Position numbers and translations under genes: made by a program. From CADEED01 sp020442965 (GTDB lineage Bacteria > Pseudomonadota > Gammaproteobacteria > Steroidobacterales > Steroidobacteraceae), in contig JAWLAH010000005.1 in NCBI GenBank assembly GCA_041395525.1, forward strand, positions 62,001-126,000: a DNA stretch of 64,000 bases. Direction: 5' to 3'. The notes below the pieces were generated by a model, which worked only from the letters and a program-made list of their open reading frames with translations, was not told the origin of the DNA and ran no database searches. Within the stretch, counting starts at the first letter, position 1. Each line of letters opens with the position of its first letter. Shown here piece by piece: positions 1-9,561 of the stretch.

Positions 1-102
1 CTAGCAGTCTCGTGCCGGAGCACTTGCACGCGAACCTACCGAGCGCGGGCAGTTGCGATGTTTGTGTCCCGTAGAGAACCTCAGACCTATGCCGGGCGGG
101 CA

Positions 103-570
103 CTAGCGACTATGGCGCAGCGCGCCGTGCAAACCATCCTGCCAGACAGCCTCAGGTTGCTCGACCGGCGTGATGTCGAGATTCACGACGGTCGCGTCCT
201 GATCACTACGCACTAACACGCACTCGAGCGCTTCACCAGCACCCGCATTGATCTCCTGATGCGGAACCCACGGCGGAACATAGATAAAATCGCCAGGGCC
301 AGCCTCGGCTGTGTACTCGAGTCGCTCACCCCAGCGCATACGGGCGACACCGCGTAGCACATAGATGACGCTCTCGAGCACGCCGTGATGATGCGCACCG
401 GTCTTCGCATCCGGCGCGATGGTAACGGTGCCGGCCCAGATCTTCCTGGCCGCCACTGTAGCCGCACTGATCGCCGCAGCCCGCTGCATACCCGGTGTCT
501 GCGGCGTATGGGTGTCGAGTTGACCCGCGCGCACGATGCGCACGCCGTCGCGACGCCATCTATCGTTCAC
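103..570 (-). CDS. Cupin-domain protein
   Basis: This is a small single-domain cupin of about 155 residues. The conserved barrel is visible as the metal-site motif around GAHHHGVLESVIYVLRG and a second half ending in GDFIYVPPWVPHQE, so His residues of both cupin motifs are present. Cupins of this size bind a divalent metal and act as small oxygenases, isomerases or sensors; no substrate can be read from the sequence. I chose a GTG start at 570 because it overlaps the stop of the upstream DUF454 gene by 11 bases and would be translationally coupled. A longer form from 594 is open but runs further into that gene. Function unknown beyond the fold. Confidence 0.8.
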   Translation of the reverse strand: MNDRWRRDGVRIVRAGQLDTHTPQTPGMQRAAAISAATVAARKIWAGTVTIAPDAKTGAHHHGVLESVIYVLRGVARMRWGERLEYTAEAGPGDFIYVPPWVPHQEINAGAGEALECVLVRSDQDATVVNLDITPVEQPEAVWQDGLHGALRHSR

Positions 571-970
571 GCTTGCTCTCGGGGCGAGTGCCAATCCACA
601 CCGCAGCCGCTAACAAGATTACCGCAATGGCTGCCTTGATCTGCCAGGTCGTTTGGACAGCGAGCGAACTGATGGATGCCCCGATCGCCATTCCGCCGAT
701 GGCATAAACCTTGCCGCGCCGGCGTATGACGCCGTATTCGATCCAGTCGTGCAGACCGCGGCCGAATCGCGGGTGCTCGAGGAGCTTCGCGCTGAGGCTG
801 GGAGCACTTTTCGCCCAACACATCACCGCCAGAATCCAGAATCCCGTGGTCGGCAGCAGCGGCACGAAAATGCCGATCGCACCTAACAGAAAGAATCCGC
901 CCCCCAACACTCGCAGCGCAGTCGTCTTCACTGATCCCGACCTCGTTGCAGACAGCACGACGCTTGCCAT
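560..970 (-). CDS. DUF454 (YbaN-like) inner-membrane protein
   Basis: This small membrane protein has about 136 residues from the ATG at 970, which is preceded by a GAGGGG ribosome site. The DUF454 signature is clear: GAIGIFVPLLPTTGFWILA, then CWAKSAPSLSAKLLEHPRFG, then a basic loop (IRRRGK) and two more hydrophobic segments. Members are short inner-membrane proteins of unknown role, named YbaN in E. coli. It is the first gene of a two-gene minus-strand unit with the cupin. An upstream in-frame TTG at 988 is a weaker start. Confidence 0.85.
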   Translation of the reverse strand: MASVVLSATRSGSVKTTALRVLGGGFFLLGAIGIFVPLLPTTGFWILAVMCWAKSAPSLSAKLLEHPRFGRGLHDWIEYGVIRRRGKVYAIGGMAIGASISSLAVQTTWQIKAAIAVILLAAAVWIGTRPESKRER

Positions 971-1311
971 GGTGGCGGCCCCTCGCAATCATCCCTGGCA
1001 GCTGTTGCGGAGCGCTTGCGCGACGCCCGCCCCTTACGCTGGATCGGCTTTGGCAAATTGCGCCAGCGCTCATGCTGCCCTTTGTCGAGGAGTCTAAACA
1101 GATTGCCCGCCTGCGTGAAGTCGTCGTTGCCCGCCGGTGACCGTACCGCGCAGCATCCCCGCTGATTCTGAGCGGCGGTTCAGCAACAGTCGGCCATGAG
1201 GCTGTTCTGATTGTCCGCGATCAGCGCGCCTGCCGTTGTTTTGACCGTGTCCGGAGCCCGACCATGAACCCTCGCCAAATCATAGTGCAAATGGTTTGTC
1301 TTCATCGCGTT
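971..1311. other. Intergenic stretch without a supported gene
   Basis: About 340 bases separate the divergent DUF454 and tamA genes. Short open frames occur on the plus strand, but none has a ribosome site or recognisable sequence. The only clear structure is the palindrome annotated next to it at 1312. Confidence 0.5.
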
Positions 1312-1328
1312 GATAGGCATTGCCTATC
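1312..1328. promoter_or_regulatory. OxyR/LysR-type palindrome upstream of tamA
   Basis: GATAGGC-ATT-GCCTATC is a perfect inverted repeat with 7-base arms. Its core reads ATAG-N7-CTAT, the half-site spacing known for OxyR. It lies about 70 bases before the tamA start, in a position suited to control of tamAB. No second half-site at the usual distance is obvious, so OxyR itself is an inference; another LysR-type regulator is possible. Confidence 0.4.
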
Positions 1329-1399
1329 TAGCGCAAGTTCGAAACCATCAACATGTTTGCACGTCATACTGTTGTCCCCAGTAGTCACTCCTGAAAGTC

Positions 1400-3148
1400 A
1401 TGTTCTGTAGGCGCAATCCCACGTCGATGCTCGCTATCGCGTTGCTCGCCCTTTTGCTAGGCAGCCGCGCGGTCGCGGACCCTATCTCGATCCACATCGA
1501 CGGCCTAACCAAGGAGCTGGAAACCGCGGTGCGCGAGAATCTCGAGCTGCAGCAGTATGTCGAGCGCGATACGCATCCCACTGAACTGCGACGACTCACA
1601 GAACGCGGTGACGAGGAGATCCGCCGGGCGCTCGAGCCCTACGGCTACTACCATGCGGAGGTGACGAGCAGCCTCGAACAGAGTAACGGCGGACTGCGCG
1701 CAGAGTACCGCGTGCGCCTTGGCGAGCGTGTCATCGTCCGCAACAGCCGGGTAACCGTGACGGGTCCGGGCGGTGAACAGCCCGCAGTGCGGCGCGCGAT
1801 CGAGAGCTTTGCGCCCGCTGTCGGCGCCCCGCTCGATCACGGCCTGTACGAGGACAGCAAGGCGCGGATCACCGCGGCGCTACAGACTCGTGGCTACTTC
1901 GACGAGCAGCTCGAACGGCATCGAGTCGCGGTCACCCGGGCAACCCATAGCGCCACGATCGATCTCGCCTGGCAGAGCGGCGACCGCTATCGTATCGGCA
2001 GCGTTCGCTTCAGCGACGCCCAATTTCCCGACAGCTTTCTGCAACGCTACGCGCCCTGGGATCCGAATGCGCTCTATGACATCGAGGAATTGTTGCAGCT
2101 GCAACAACGACTGGTGGACGCTGACTATTTTTCGACCGTCTCGGTGCAGCCGGCGCTGGAGGAGCGCGCTGACGGTCACGTTCCCGTGAACGTACTACTC
2201 ATCCCGGCCAAGCGCACGATCTATTCCGCCAGTGCATTCGTGAGCACCGACGCTGGCCCGGGCGTGCGCCTCGGAATCGAACGCCGTTGGCTCAATCGGC
2301 GTGGCCACAAGATTGGTGGACAGGCGGAATACAGCACACGGGTCGAAGGCTACAGTGCTTACTACCGCATACCGCGGCCAGCCAAGCAATCGCGGCTCTA
2401 CAGTTTTGCCGGCGGTTATCGCGACGAGCAGACCGACAGCAGTCGGTCCCGCCTTGCACGTCTCTCGGCGATCGAATCCATCGATGACTGGCACGGCTAC
2501 GCTCGCACGCTGGGGCTGCAATACCTGAACGGCGATTTCACCATTGCCGACGAGCAGCGATCCTCCGGACTGCTGTACGCCGAGGCCAATCTCGGCCGCA
2601 AGCGGGCTAACGACCTGGTGTTCCCGTCCGACGGACTGTCCGTGAGTTACACCGCGCGCCTGGCGGCGGAGCCGCTGCTGTCCGACACCAGTCTCGTCCA
2701 ACTGCGCGCCGACGCCAAATGGATCGGCTCACTGAGCGAGCGGGCGCGATTGATCCTGCGTACATCGGTCGGCGCACTGCAGGCCGCCAACTTCAACGCG
2801 CTGCCGCCGGAACTCCGTTTCTTTGCCGGTGGCGACCGTTCGATACGCGGCTTCGACTACCAACAGATCGGCGAACGCAATGCAACGGGCGGCGTGATCG
2901 GCGGTCGGTACCTGGCCGTCGTCAGCGGCGAGATCGAATATTATTTTCTCGAGAAGTGGGGTGTCGCAATGTTCGTCGATGCCGGCGACGCCTTCAGCTC
3001 GCGTGTGAACGCCAACGTGGGCACTGGACTCGGCCTGCGTTGGAGGTCGCCGGTGGGCATCGTACGCGTCGATGTTGGCGTACCGGTAGCCACCGACCTG
3101 ACCGACAAAGGCTGGCGCATTCACCTCATGATCGGGCCGGATTTATGA
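1400..3148 (+). CDS. tamA: Translocation and assembly module protein TamA
   Basis: This is an Omp85-family outer-membrane protein of 582 residues, close to the usual TamA length. After a signal peptide (hydrophobic MLAIALLALLLGSRAVA) come about 240 residues of POTRA repeats, for example the stretches around RRALEPYGYYHAEV and TAALQTRGYFDEQL. A 16-strand-type beta barrel follows, with FFAGGDRSIRGFDYQQIG as the conserved lid-lock loop region near residue 475. TamA works with TamB to insert autotransporters and other proteins, or lipids, into the outer membrane. The tamB start overlaps the stop here (ATGA), so the two are coupled. The first Met is used as start; Met10 is an alternative. Confidence 0.95.
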   Translation: MFCRRNPTSMLAIALLALLLGSRAVADPISIHIDGLTKELETAVRENLELQQYVERDTHPTELRRLTERGDEEIRRALEPYGYYHAEVTSSLEQSNGGLRAEYRVRLGERVIVRNSRVTVTGPGGEQPAVRRAIESFAPAVGAPLDHGLYEDSKARITAALQTRGYFDEQLERHRVAVTRATHSATIDLAWQSGDRYRIGSVRFSDAQFPDSFLQRYAPWDPNALYDIEELLQLQQRLVDADYFSTVSVQPALEERADGHVPVNVLLIPAKRTIYSASAFVSTDAGPGVRLGIERRWLNRRGHKIGGQAEYSTRVEGYSAYYRIPRPAKQSRLYSFAGGYRDEQTDSSRSRLARLSAIESIDDWHGYARTLGLQYLNGDFTIADEQRSSGLLYAEANLGRKRANDLVFPSDGLSVSYTARLAAEPLLSDTSLVQLRADAKWIGSLSERARLILRTSVGALQAANFNALPPELRFFAGGDRSIRGFDYQQIGERNATGGVIGGRYLAVVSGEIEYYFLEKWGVAMFVDAGDAFSSRVNANVGTGLGLRWRSPVGIVRVDVGVPVATDLTDKGWRIHLMIGPDL

Positions 3149-6100
3149 GTGGACTGCGCGCAATTCGCTGGCTCGCAATCGGCCTCGGTGCCTTTCTTAC
3201 ACTGATACTAACGACTGCGGCATGGCTGACTCAATCCACCTCTGGCGCTCGCTGGCTGTACCAACGGGCGTCTGCTCTGGCGCCGGGATCGCTGTCGATC
3301 GCAACGATTGACGGTAGCGTATCTGGTCCGCTGACCATTCGCGGCCTAGTCTACCGAGACGCAGACGCCGGCATCGAACTCACGGTCGACCGATTGCAGA
3401 TCGACCTCGCTTTGCTGGCGCTCTGGCGCAGGTCCGTTGTGATCGAAGCTGGCGCGGCCGATGGCGTGCGCCTGCATCTGACTGAGCCACGCGATCCGCC
3501 GGACGACAAACCGCTGTCGTTCGAAGCACCGATTGCTGTGGAGATCAGGGCGTTCGAGTTGCGCGATGGCGTTGTGAGTCGCCACGGAGAAGCGCTTGTG
3601 GACATCAAGTCTGCGCATTTGCAAGCCGTGTGGAGCGGCGACACATTGGCGATTCAGCGACTCGACCTCGATGCGCGGCAGGGCGAAGTGCAGCTGGCGG
3701 GCTCGGTGGCCGGAGCCAAGCCGTACCGTGGGCAATTGCGCGGCAACTTCGTCTGGCGGCAAGCGGACCAGCCGTGGGCGGGGAGCCTGAGCGCTGACGC
3801 CGCCGGTGCGCAGGTCGCTGCAGTGGTCAGGCTGCAGCGCCCGATCGTCGCCAACCTGCGGACCACTCTCGGCCAGGATGACGAGCTGCCGTGGCAGATG
3901 CTTCTCGATATCCCGCCGACGGATCCGCGCGGACTCTTGCTGGCGGACTCATCCACTGTGCGCAAGTTAGGAGCAGCGCTACGCGGATCGGGCACGTTAT
4001 CCGGTGGTCAAGTGAGTGGTTATATCGACCTGAATGCGGAGCGATTGCACATTGAGCGCCTGCAAGTGAATCCGGGCGACCCCGCGACGCGAATTGATGG
4101 ACTGCTGCGCTGGGGTGCTGGTCAATTGACCATTGCAGGTGACGTACACACGACGGTTGAGCCGGTGGTCGTGGATCTTGGCGTCAACTGGCGGGACTTC
4201 TCGATTCCGGCCGATCTCGCCGGACAGCTGTTGCAAACCCGCGGCAAAGTCTCGGTCAAGGGCACGAGCCAATCCTATCGTGCGGTCGGCGATGTCGCGC
4301 TCGGTCCGCCTGGTCGCCTTGCCGACCTGCAACTGGCACTAACAGGTTCCACCGAGATGGTGGCACTTGAGCGGCTGGCACTCAAACAACCCCAAGGAGA
4401 GCTGACAGCCAGCGGACGTATTGCCTGGATCCCCGAATTCAGCGGCACAGTCGCGGCGCGAGCGCGCCAATTCAATCCGGGTGAGTTGTTTTCAGGGTGG
4501 CCCGGCTCACTCGTCAATGGCACGGCGAACCTGTCACTCGGTATCGATCGTATCCTGACGGGCTCACTCGACCTCCAGACCAACGACAGTCGTTTGCAGA
4601 TCTCGAGCACGCGCGTTGCTCAAGCCGGTGGCGACGCAATGGACGCCGAGGCTACGATGAGTATTCGGTCGCTCGGGGCGTGGCTGCCGGATGCGACCGG
4701 CAGCGCGACCGCGCGGCTGAGCGCGCGTGGCACCTGGCCGCAGTTTGCAGTCTCGGCGGACCTCCGGGCCGCCGAACTCCGTGGAGTCGCGGCCGGGCTG
4801 TCAGAGTTCGGAGCCGTAGTGACAGCCATCGTGAGCGACACCGGCGTGCGCGGCAGCATCGATACGCTGCAGTTCGCCGCCGACACCGTCGGCACAGTCA
4901 ATCTACGTCAACCGGCGCGCTTCGAATATGCCGATCGCAGCGCAAGCCTGTCGCAATCCTGCCTCGGCAGCGAGAAGTTCAGCGCCTGTTTCGCAGGGGA
5001 ACTGCAAGCCTCTGGCGCGGGCAAGGCAGACTACCAAGTGGAGCGAATACCCCTGGCCTTGGCGCTCGCCTTGTCTGGCAGTTCGGCGCCGCTATCGATC
5101 GACGGCGCGATCGATGGCGCGGGAACAATACAGCGCACCGCTACAGGCGAGCTCAGCGGCACGGCACAGCTGCGCTCTGCTCGCGGCGCAATTTCGCAGT
5201 CAGCGGAGTCCGGTCCGAGCGCCACGCCCCTGCTGACGTACAACGACCTGCAGCTCAATGGCGAATTCTCTGGCCGTGACGTCACGCTAACGATCGGAGC
5301 GAAACTCGATCAGAACGGCGATCTCGATGGCCGGCTCACGGCGACCGGCGTGGGTAAAACATCGACCGCGCTCGCAGGATCCGTCAGCGCCAAACTGCCC
5401 AGCGTCGCGGTGCTCGGCGTACTGACGCCTCAGTTGGTAGACGTGCGCGGCAGCGCGGCCCTGCAAGCTTCGATCGCCGGAACCCTGCAGCAGCCGCGCA
5501 TCACCGGGCAGCTCACAGTGAGTGAATTCGCATCTGACGTGCCCAGACTTGGATTGAAGCTGCACAATGGCCAGCTCCGAATCACGCCGCAAGACGATGG
5601 GCGCATGCAGCTCGCCGGCAGTCTCGAATCCGGCGAGGGTAAACTGCAATTCGCTGGCACCGCTGCGCTCGATGGTGCAACGCGAATCGCCATCAAGGGC
5701 GAGAATTTTCTTGCAGCGGACTTCCCGGGAGTGCGCGTCATCGCGACGCCCGATCTCGTATTTCAGCGTAGTGAAGAGCAACTCTCGTTGACCGGCTACG
5801 TCTCACTACCGCGCGCGGACATCGATCTCGCCCGCCTGCCGCGTGGCACGCGGCCGCAAACGGCTTCGGACGACGTGGTCATCGTCGACGCCGACGATTC
5901 AGGCGCTGCCACTGAGCGGAGTCTGCCCCTGACGGCCAACATCCGCATCGACCTTGGCGACAACGTGAAGCTTGCCGGTTACGGGCTCGATGCCAAAGTC
6001 AGTGGCGCGCTCATGGTGCGCGAGCGCAGCGGGGAACCGACCACGGGCTCCGGTGAAGTGCGCGTCGCTGGTACGTACAAAGCGTACGGCCAGGATCTGA

Positions 6101-6630
6101 CGATTCGTCAGGGCCAGTTGTTATACGCAGCGACGCCGCTCGACAATCCGCGCTTGACGATCGTCGCCGTACGTTCGGTCGGTACGGTCACAGCGGGATT
6201 GCGGGTGACGGGTCCAGCGAAGAATCCGCAGCTCTCAGTGTTCTCCGATCCGGCGATGGGCGAGGCGAACGCATTGTCATATCTGGTCGCCGGCAAGCCG
6301 CTCGATCAGATCGGCAGCGGCGACGGCGATGCCATGACAGCGGCGGCGCGCTCGCTCGGCACGGCCGCCGGAGGTCTGCTCGCAAAGAACATCGGCAGTC
6401 GGCTCGGAATCGATGAAGTCGGAATCAGCGACAATGAGATGATCGGCGGCGCAGCATTGACTGTCGGACAGTACCTGTCGCCGCGGCTCTATCTGAGCTA
6501 CGGAGTTGGCTTGTTCGATCCGGGCGAGGTAATCACCTTGCGGTACAAGTTGAGCGACGAACTCGCCCTCAAAGTGGAACAGGGCAATGAACGTTCGCGC
6601 GGCGGCATCGAGTATCGCATTGAGAAATAG
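3145..6630 (+). CDS. tamB: Translocation and assembly module protein TamB
   Basis: TamB is a huge periplasm-spanning protein anchored in the inner membrane and partnered with TamA. This one has 1161 residues. It starts with one membrane anchor (roughly residues 5-30) and continues as the repetitive beta-rich AsmA-like body, rich in short motifs such as LxGxLxxxxG. It ends in the DUF490 domain (about the last 350 residues), including the conserved region around EANALSYLVAGKPLDQ and GVGLFDPGEVITLRYKLS. The reading frame is open for 142 more codons upstream, but that part lies inside tamA in another frame. The ATGA overlap with tamA marks the real start. Confidence 0.95.
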   Translation: MSGLRAIRWLAIGLGAFLTLILTTAAWLTQSTSGARWLYQRASALAPGSLSIATIDGSVSGPLTIRGLVYRDADAGIELTVDRLQIDLALLALWRRSVVIEAGAADGVRLHLTEPRDPPDDKPLSFEAPIAVEIRAFELRDGVVSRHGEALVDIKSAHLQAVWSGDTLAIQRLDLDARQGEVQLAGSVAGAKPYRGQLRGNFVWRQADQPWAGSLSADAAGAQVAAVVRLQRPIVANLRTTLGQDDELPWQMLLDIPPTDPRGLLLADSSTVRKLGAALRGSGTLSGGQVSGYIDLNAERLHIERLQVNPGDPATRIDGLLRWGAGQLTIAGDVHTTVEPVVVDLGVNWRDFSIPADLAGQLLQTRGKVSVKGTSQSYRAVGDVALGPPGRLADLQLALTGSTEMVALERLALKQPQGELTASGRIAWIPEFSGTVAARARQFNPGELFSGWPGSLVNGTANLSLGIDRILTGSLDLQTNDSRLQISSTRVAQAGGDAMDAEATMSIRSLGAWLPDATGSATARLSARGTWPQFAVSADLRAAELRGVAAGLSEFGAVVTAIVSDTGVRGSIDTLQFAADTVGTVNLRQPARFEYADRSASLSQSCLGSEKFSACFAGELQASGAGKADYQVERIPLALALALSGSSAPLSIDGAIDGAGTIQRTATGELSGTAQLRSARGAISQSAESGPSATPLLTYNDLQLNGEFSGRDVTLTIGAKLDQNGDLDGRLTATGVGKTSTALAGSVSAKLPSVAVLGVLTPQLVDVRGSAALQASIAGTLQQPRITGQLTVSEFASDVPRLGLKLHNGQLRITPQDDGRMQLAGSLESGEGKLQFAGTAALDGATRIAIKGENFLAADFPGVRVIATPDLVFQRSEEQLSLTGYVSLPRADIDLARLPRGTRPQTASDDVVIVDADDSGAATERSLPLTANIRIDLGDNVKLAGYGLDAKVSGALMVRERSGEPTTGSGEVRVAGTYKAYGQDLTIRQGQLLYAATPLDNPRLTIVAVRSVGTVTAGLRVTGPAKNPQLSVFSDPAMGEANALSYLVAGKPLDQIGSGDGDAMTAAARSLGTAAGGLLAKNIGSRLGIDEVGISDNEMIGGAALTVGQYLSPRLYLSYGVGLFDPGEVITLRYKLSDELALKVEQGNERSRGGIEYRIEK

Positions 6631-6648
6631 CAGCGCCTGCGCGCCTGT

Positions 6649-8124
6649 TCAAGGGTCGAGCGTCGAACCCGTTCGCACCACGCTGAAACGCGTGTTCTCG
6701 ATCGGCGAGGCGGCTATCATCTCATTGGAAAGCACGCCGCCGAGCCCGCTGGCGCCGCGCGCCCAGCTGCACGCGCCGCCGAAGCGTCCTGAACGAGTCG
6801 GCAATCCCTGGATCGGGATCGGCGCGGCCGTATCGGTGAACAGCGTACCGGCGGCCTCATCAGCGATCGGGAATACGACACAGCCGGCATAAAATCCTGC
6901 CCCCACCGCCGGCGTGACTAACAACAGCGGTGCACTGTCAGAATTCGCCAGTAGCGCCGGGGCGGTGAAGAAGCTTGCGCCGAGCGGCGCGGCATCCGTT
7001 GCCTTCAGTATCGTGCGAACGTAACTCAGTGTCGACAGATGATCGGTAGTTCGCAGCAGCACGATTGCTTGTGGGTTGACGCCGTTCGAGCCAGCCGATG
7101 GGCAGGCGAATACGAAGTCAATGGTTCCGTTCCGTACAACCGCCGATCCCTCACTGACAACCAGACAATTGGCAAGGTCCGCAGCGAGTGAGTTCACGAC
7201 ATGGCGAGCCGTGAGTTCGGGCGGCGTCAGATTCCAGCCGATCACTGGAATCTCCGCCGACCACGGCCCCGCGGGATCGGCGGCGGTCCACATCACGATC
7301 GCGCCGAGATGGTAGAGCGTGCGCTCCGGTCCCGCAGGGTAGAGAAAATACTTGTGGGCGAACAGCTTGTAGCGCTTCCTGGTCGCCGGATCGGTGCTGT
7401 CGTCGATCAGCCAACTGGTCTCATACACCCAGCGTCCGTTGCAGGTCGCAGCGCCGCAGGCCGCATGCTCAGGTAGCGTATCGGTGACCGTGGCGACACC
7501 CGGTACGCCCACGCCCGCGACTTTGGTAAACGTCGCTCCATTGTCCGTGCTGCGCGCCAGATTGATGCCCACGTCTTGCACCAGTTGCCCCTGCGGATCG
7601 CGGCTGAAATCCACCCCTGAGTAGGACATCCACAGCTCGTTGCTGCCGGTACGCAATAGCGACGGATCGAAGATGCCACTGCGGCTCGTATCACCCGCGA
7701 TGGCGAGATCCTGGTACCGCACGCGGTCGGATGCGCGCGGCGTGAAGGCAGCGGACTGCGCCGCTGCACCGCTACCCGCGCGATTGCGGGCGCGCACACT
7801 CGCGGTGTAGACCGTGCCGTTGCTGAGGCCGCGGATGAGCGCGTGCCGGCCGACGATGGCGATATTGGCGGTACTCGCCTGTGGCATGAGCGTAATCTCG
7901 TAAGCCTCAACGGGCGCACCGCCGTCGTCCGCAACCGGGCTCCACCCGAGGCTGGCCGCTCCGTCGCCCACGTTGCTCGTCACACCGACCGGCGCACTCG
8001 GCGGCCCGACCGCGGCAATCGTCGGTCCGTCGCCACCCCCACCACCGCACGCCGACAGCAACGTCGTGAGCAGCAACGTCAGGGAAAGCGGCGAACGGTG
8101 CAGCGACCCGACACGCATTCTCAT
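6649..8124 (-). CDS. FnIII-domain lipoprotein of unknown function
   Basis: This is a 491-residue exported lipoprotein. A signal peptide ends in the lipobox LLSAC at about residue 26, followed by a Gly-rich linker and one fibronectin type III domain (about residues 40-130, with ASLGWSPVADDGG and YTASVRARN). The remaining 350 residues contain repeated Asp/Ser-rich strands such as RSTDNGATF that look like a sialidase or beta-propeller fold, but no catalytic signature was identified. The start codon overlaps the stop of the PrpD-family gene (ATGA), so the two form one minus-strand operon. The pairing of a cytoplasmic enzyme with a surface or periplasmic beta-rich protein is unexplained. Confidence 0.75.
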   Translation of the reverse strand: MRMRVGSLHRSPLSLTLLLTTLLSACGGGGGDGPTIAAVGPPSAPVGVTSNVGDGAASLGWSPVADDGGAPVEAYEITLMPQASTANIAIVGRHALIRGLSNGTVYTASVRARNRAGSGAAAQSAAFTPRASDRVRYQDLAIAGDTSRSGIFDPSLLRTGSNELWMSYSGVDFSRDPQGQLVQDVGINLARSTDNGATFTKVAGVGVPGVATVTDTLPEHAACGAATCNGRWVYETSWLIDDSTDPATRKRYKLFAHKYFLYPAGPERTLYHLGAIVMWTAADPAGPWSAEIPVIGWNLTPPELTARHVVNSLAADLANCLVVSEGSAVVRNGTIDFVFACPSAGSNGVNPQAIVLLRTTDHLSTLSYVRTILKATDAAPLGASFFTAPALLANSDSAPLLLVTPAVGAGFYAGCVVFPIADEAAGTLFTDTAAPIPIQGLPTRSGRFGGACSWARGASGLGGVLSNEMIAASPIENTRFSVVRTGSTLDP

Positions 8125-9512
8125 CTGCCGCGCTTCGCGGGTGCCAATAGCCTTGCCAGCGCACTCACGTCCGCAACTTTGTCGAGCCGTTGCACGGTTT
8201 CCGCGATCTCGCTCACGCGGCTGGCCGGTAACAACCCGTCGCTCATCGCCTCGAGTTTCGCGACGACCTCGGCATAGCCGTATTTGGGCTTGTCATCCGG
8301 GAACGTCGCGCTCTGCTCTACGCGCTGGCCGTTCTTCAGCGTGATCTCGACGCGCGTGCGCATGATGTTGCGCTTGAACCAGTCGAGATCCATATCCGCG
8401 TCTTCGATACATTCGATGCGTCGCATCATTGCGCGGACCGGCGCGCTCCTGATCTTGCGTTCAGCATACAGCGCGGGCGTCAGCGGCTCGCGTAGCAGCG
8501 TCGTGGCAACCGCGTAGGGCAGAGAGAACTGCGCGTCGACCGCGCCTTGCGGATCGAAGTCTGCGATCCGCGTGACGCCGACATTCCACACCCTGACTCT
8601 CTCCACGTCCCTGGAGCGAATATCGTGCTCGGCGATCAACTTTGTCAGTGCCACAAAAGGTGGGTGACTCCAGGCGATCGACGGATGCAGCTTGAAATCA
8701 GTCCCAAGTATCAACCATTCGCGGCCCAGACCCTGCGTCATCTTCTTGAAGTCGCACTGATCGGAGCCCGCCATGATCCAGAAGCCCTCCTTGCCATCCA
8801 GAATGCCATGACCGCCGCGAAAGCCCGCCTTTGCCGACAGCGCGCCCATCACGCCAGCCATCGACATCCAGCCCCAACCAAGCTTTGCTTCGCGCATCGG
8901 GCGCGTCTCATCGACGATGCCGAAGTACTTGTAAGCAGACGGCACGGGTGCATAGGTCCCGGTAACGCCCATCGCGGCATCCATCTGCACCGCATTCAGT
9001 TTCAGCAGGTTGCCGGCCGCCGCGCAAGCTGCAAACGGCGTGTACTGCTGCCCCCACACTTGCGCACCTCGCGCGGGTGTAGGCTGCATCGACCAGCCGA
9101 TACGCGTACCCAGTTCATAGCCCGCCACGACACCCGCAATCATCGCCTTGCCGGAAGCACCCAGAGATTCGCCAACTGCCAACACCGCCGGAATCACGAT
9201 CGGTCCGGCATGAATCACATACTGGCAGACATCCTCGTAGTCGAGCGCGAAAGCAAGCCCGCCGTTCGCGTACGCCGCCATGGGTCGTGAAACGCGGGTA
9301 CCGTCACCGATCAACGTGGCGTCTTTGATGCCACCGCCCGTTTCCTTGGCGAGTCCGGTGTGCAGACGACCAATGCGTGTCTGCGCACCACCGAGCGCCG
9401 CCGCCACAATATTCAGAACGGCGATCTTGGCCGCCGCAACAGCTTCGGATGGCAGCTTCTGATAGCGCAGGTCAGACGCAAACGTCGCGAGCTGTCGAGT
9501 CACGGTTGGCAT
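8121..9512 (-). CDS. MmgE/PrpD family protein
   Basis: The protein has about 463 residues and covers the full MmgE/PrpD length. The family includes 2-methylcitrate dehydratase and cis-aconitate decarboxylase, so a cytoplasmic dehydratase or decarboxylase role is expected. Typical regions are AKIAVLNIVAAALGG near the N-terminus, YANGGLAFALDYEDVCQ, the HAGPIVIPAVLA helix, and the C-terminal KLHPSIAWSHPP. I chose the ATG at 9512 because a GGAG ribosome site lies 7 bases upstream; the frame is open to a TTG at 9551. No prpB or prpC gene is nearby, so a methylcitrate role is not supported by context. Confidence 0.88.
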   Translation of the reverse strand: MPTVTRQLATFASDLRYQKLPSEAVAAAKIAVLNIVAAALGGAQTRIGRLHTGLAKETGGGIKDATLIGDGTRVSRPMAAYANGGLAFALDYEDVCQYVIHAGPIVIPAVLAVGESLGASGKAMIAGVVAGYELGTRIGWSMQPTPARGAQVWGQQYTPFAACAAAGNLLKLNAVQMDAAMGVTGTYAPVPSAYKYFGIVDETRPMREAKLGWGWMSMAGVMGALSAKAGFRGGHGILDGKEGFWIMAGSDQCDFKKMTQGLGREWLILGTDFKLHPSIAWSHPPFVALTKLIAEHDIRSRDVERVRVWNVGVTRIADFDPQGAVDAQFSLPYAVATTLLREPLTPALYAERKIRSAPVRAMMRRIECIEDADMDLDWFKRNIMRTRVEITLKNGQRVEQSATFPDDKPKYGYAEVVAKLEAMSDGLLPASRVSEIAETVQRLDKVADVSALARLLAPAKRGR

Positions 9513-9561
9513 GATCACTCCACGCGTGGGCGTCGATTCGCCCATCGCCAATCATGCACGC

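Noticed and set aside
946..1140. A 64-codon plus-strand frame between DUF454 and tamA
   Set aside because: Overlaps the DUF454 start, no ribosome site and no recognisable sequence.
2719..3144. A 142-codon in-frame extension at the 5' end of tamB
   Set aside because: It lies within tamA in another frame; the ATGA overlap and membrane anchor mark the start at 3145.
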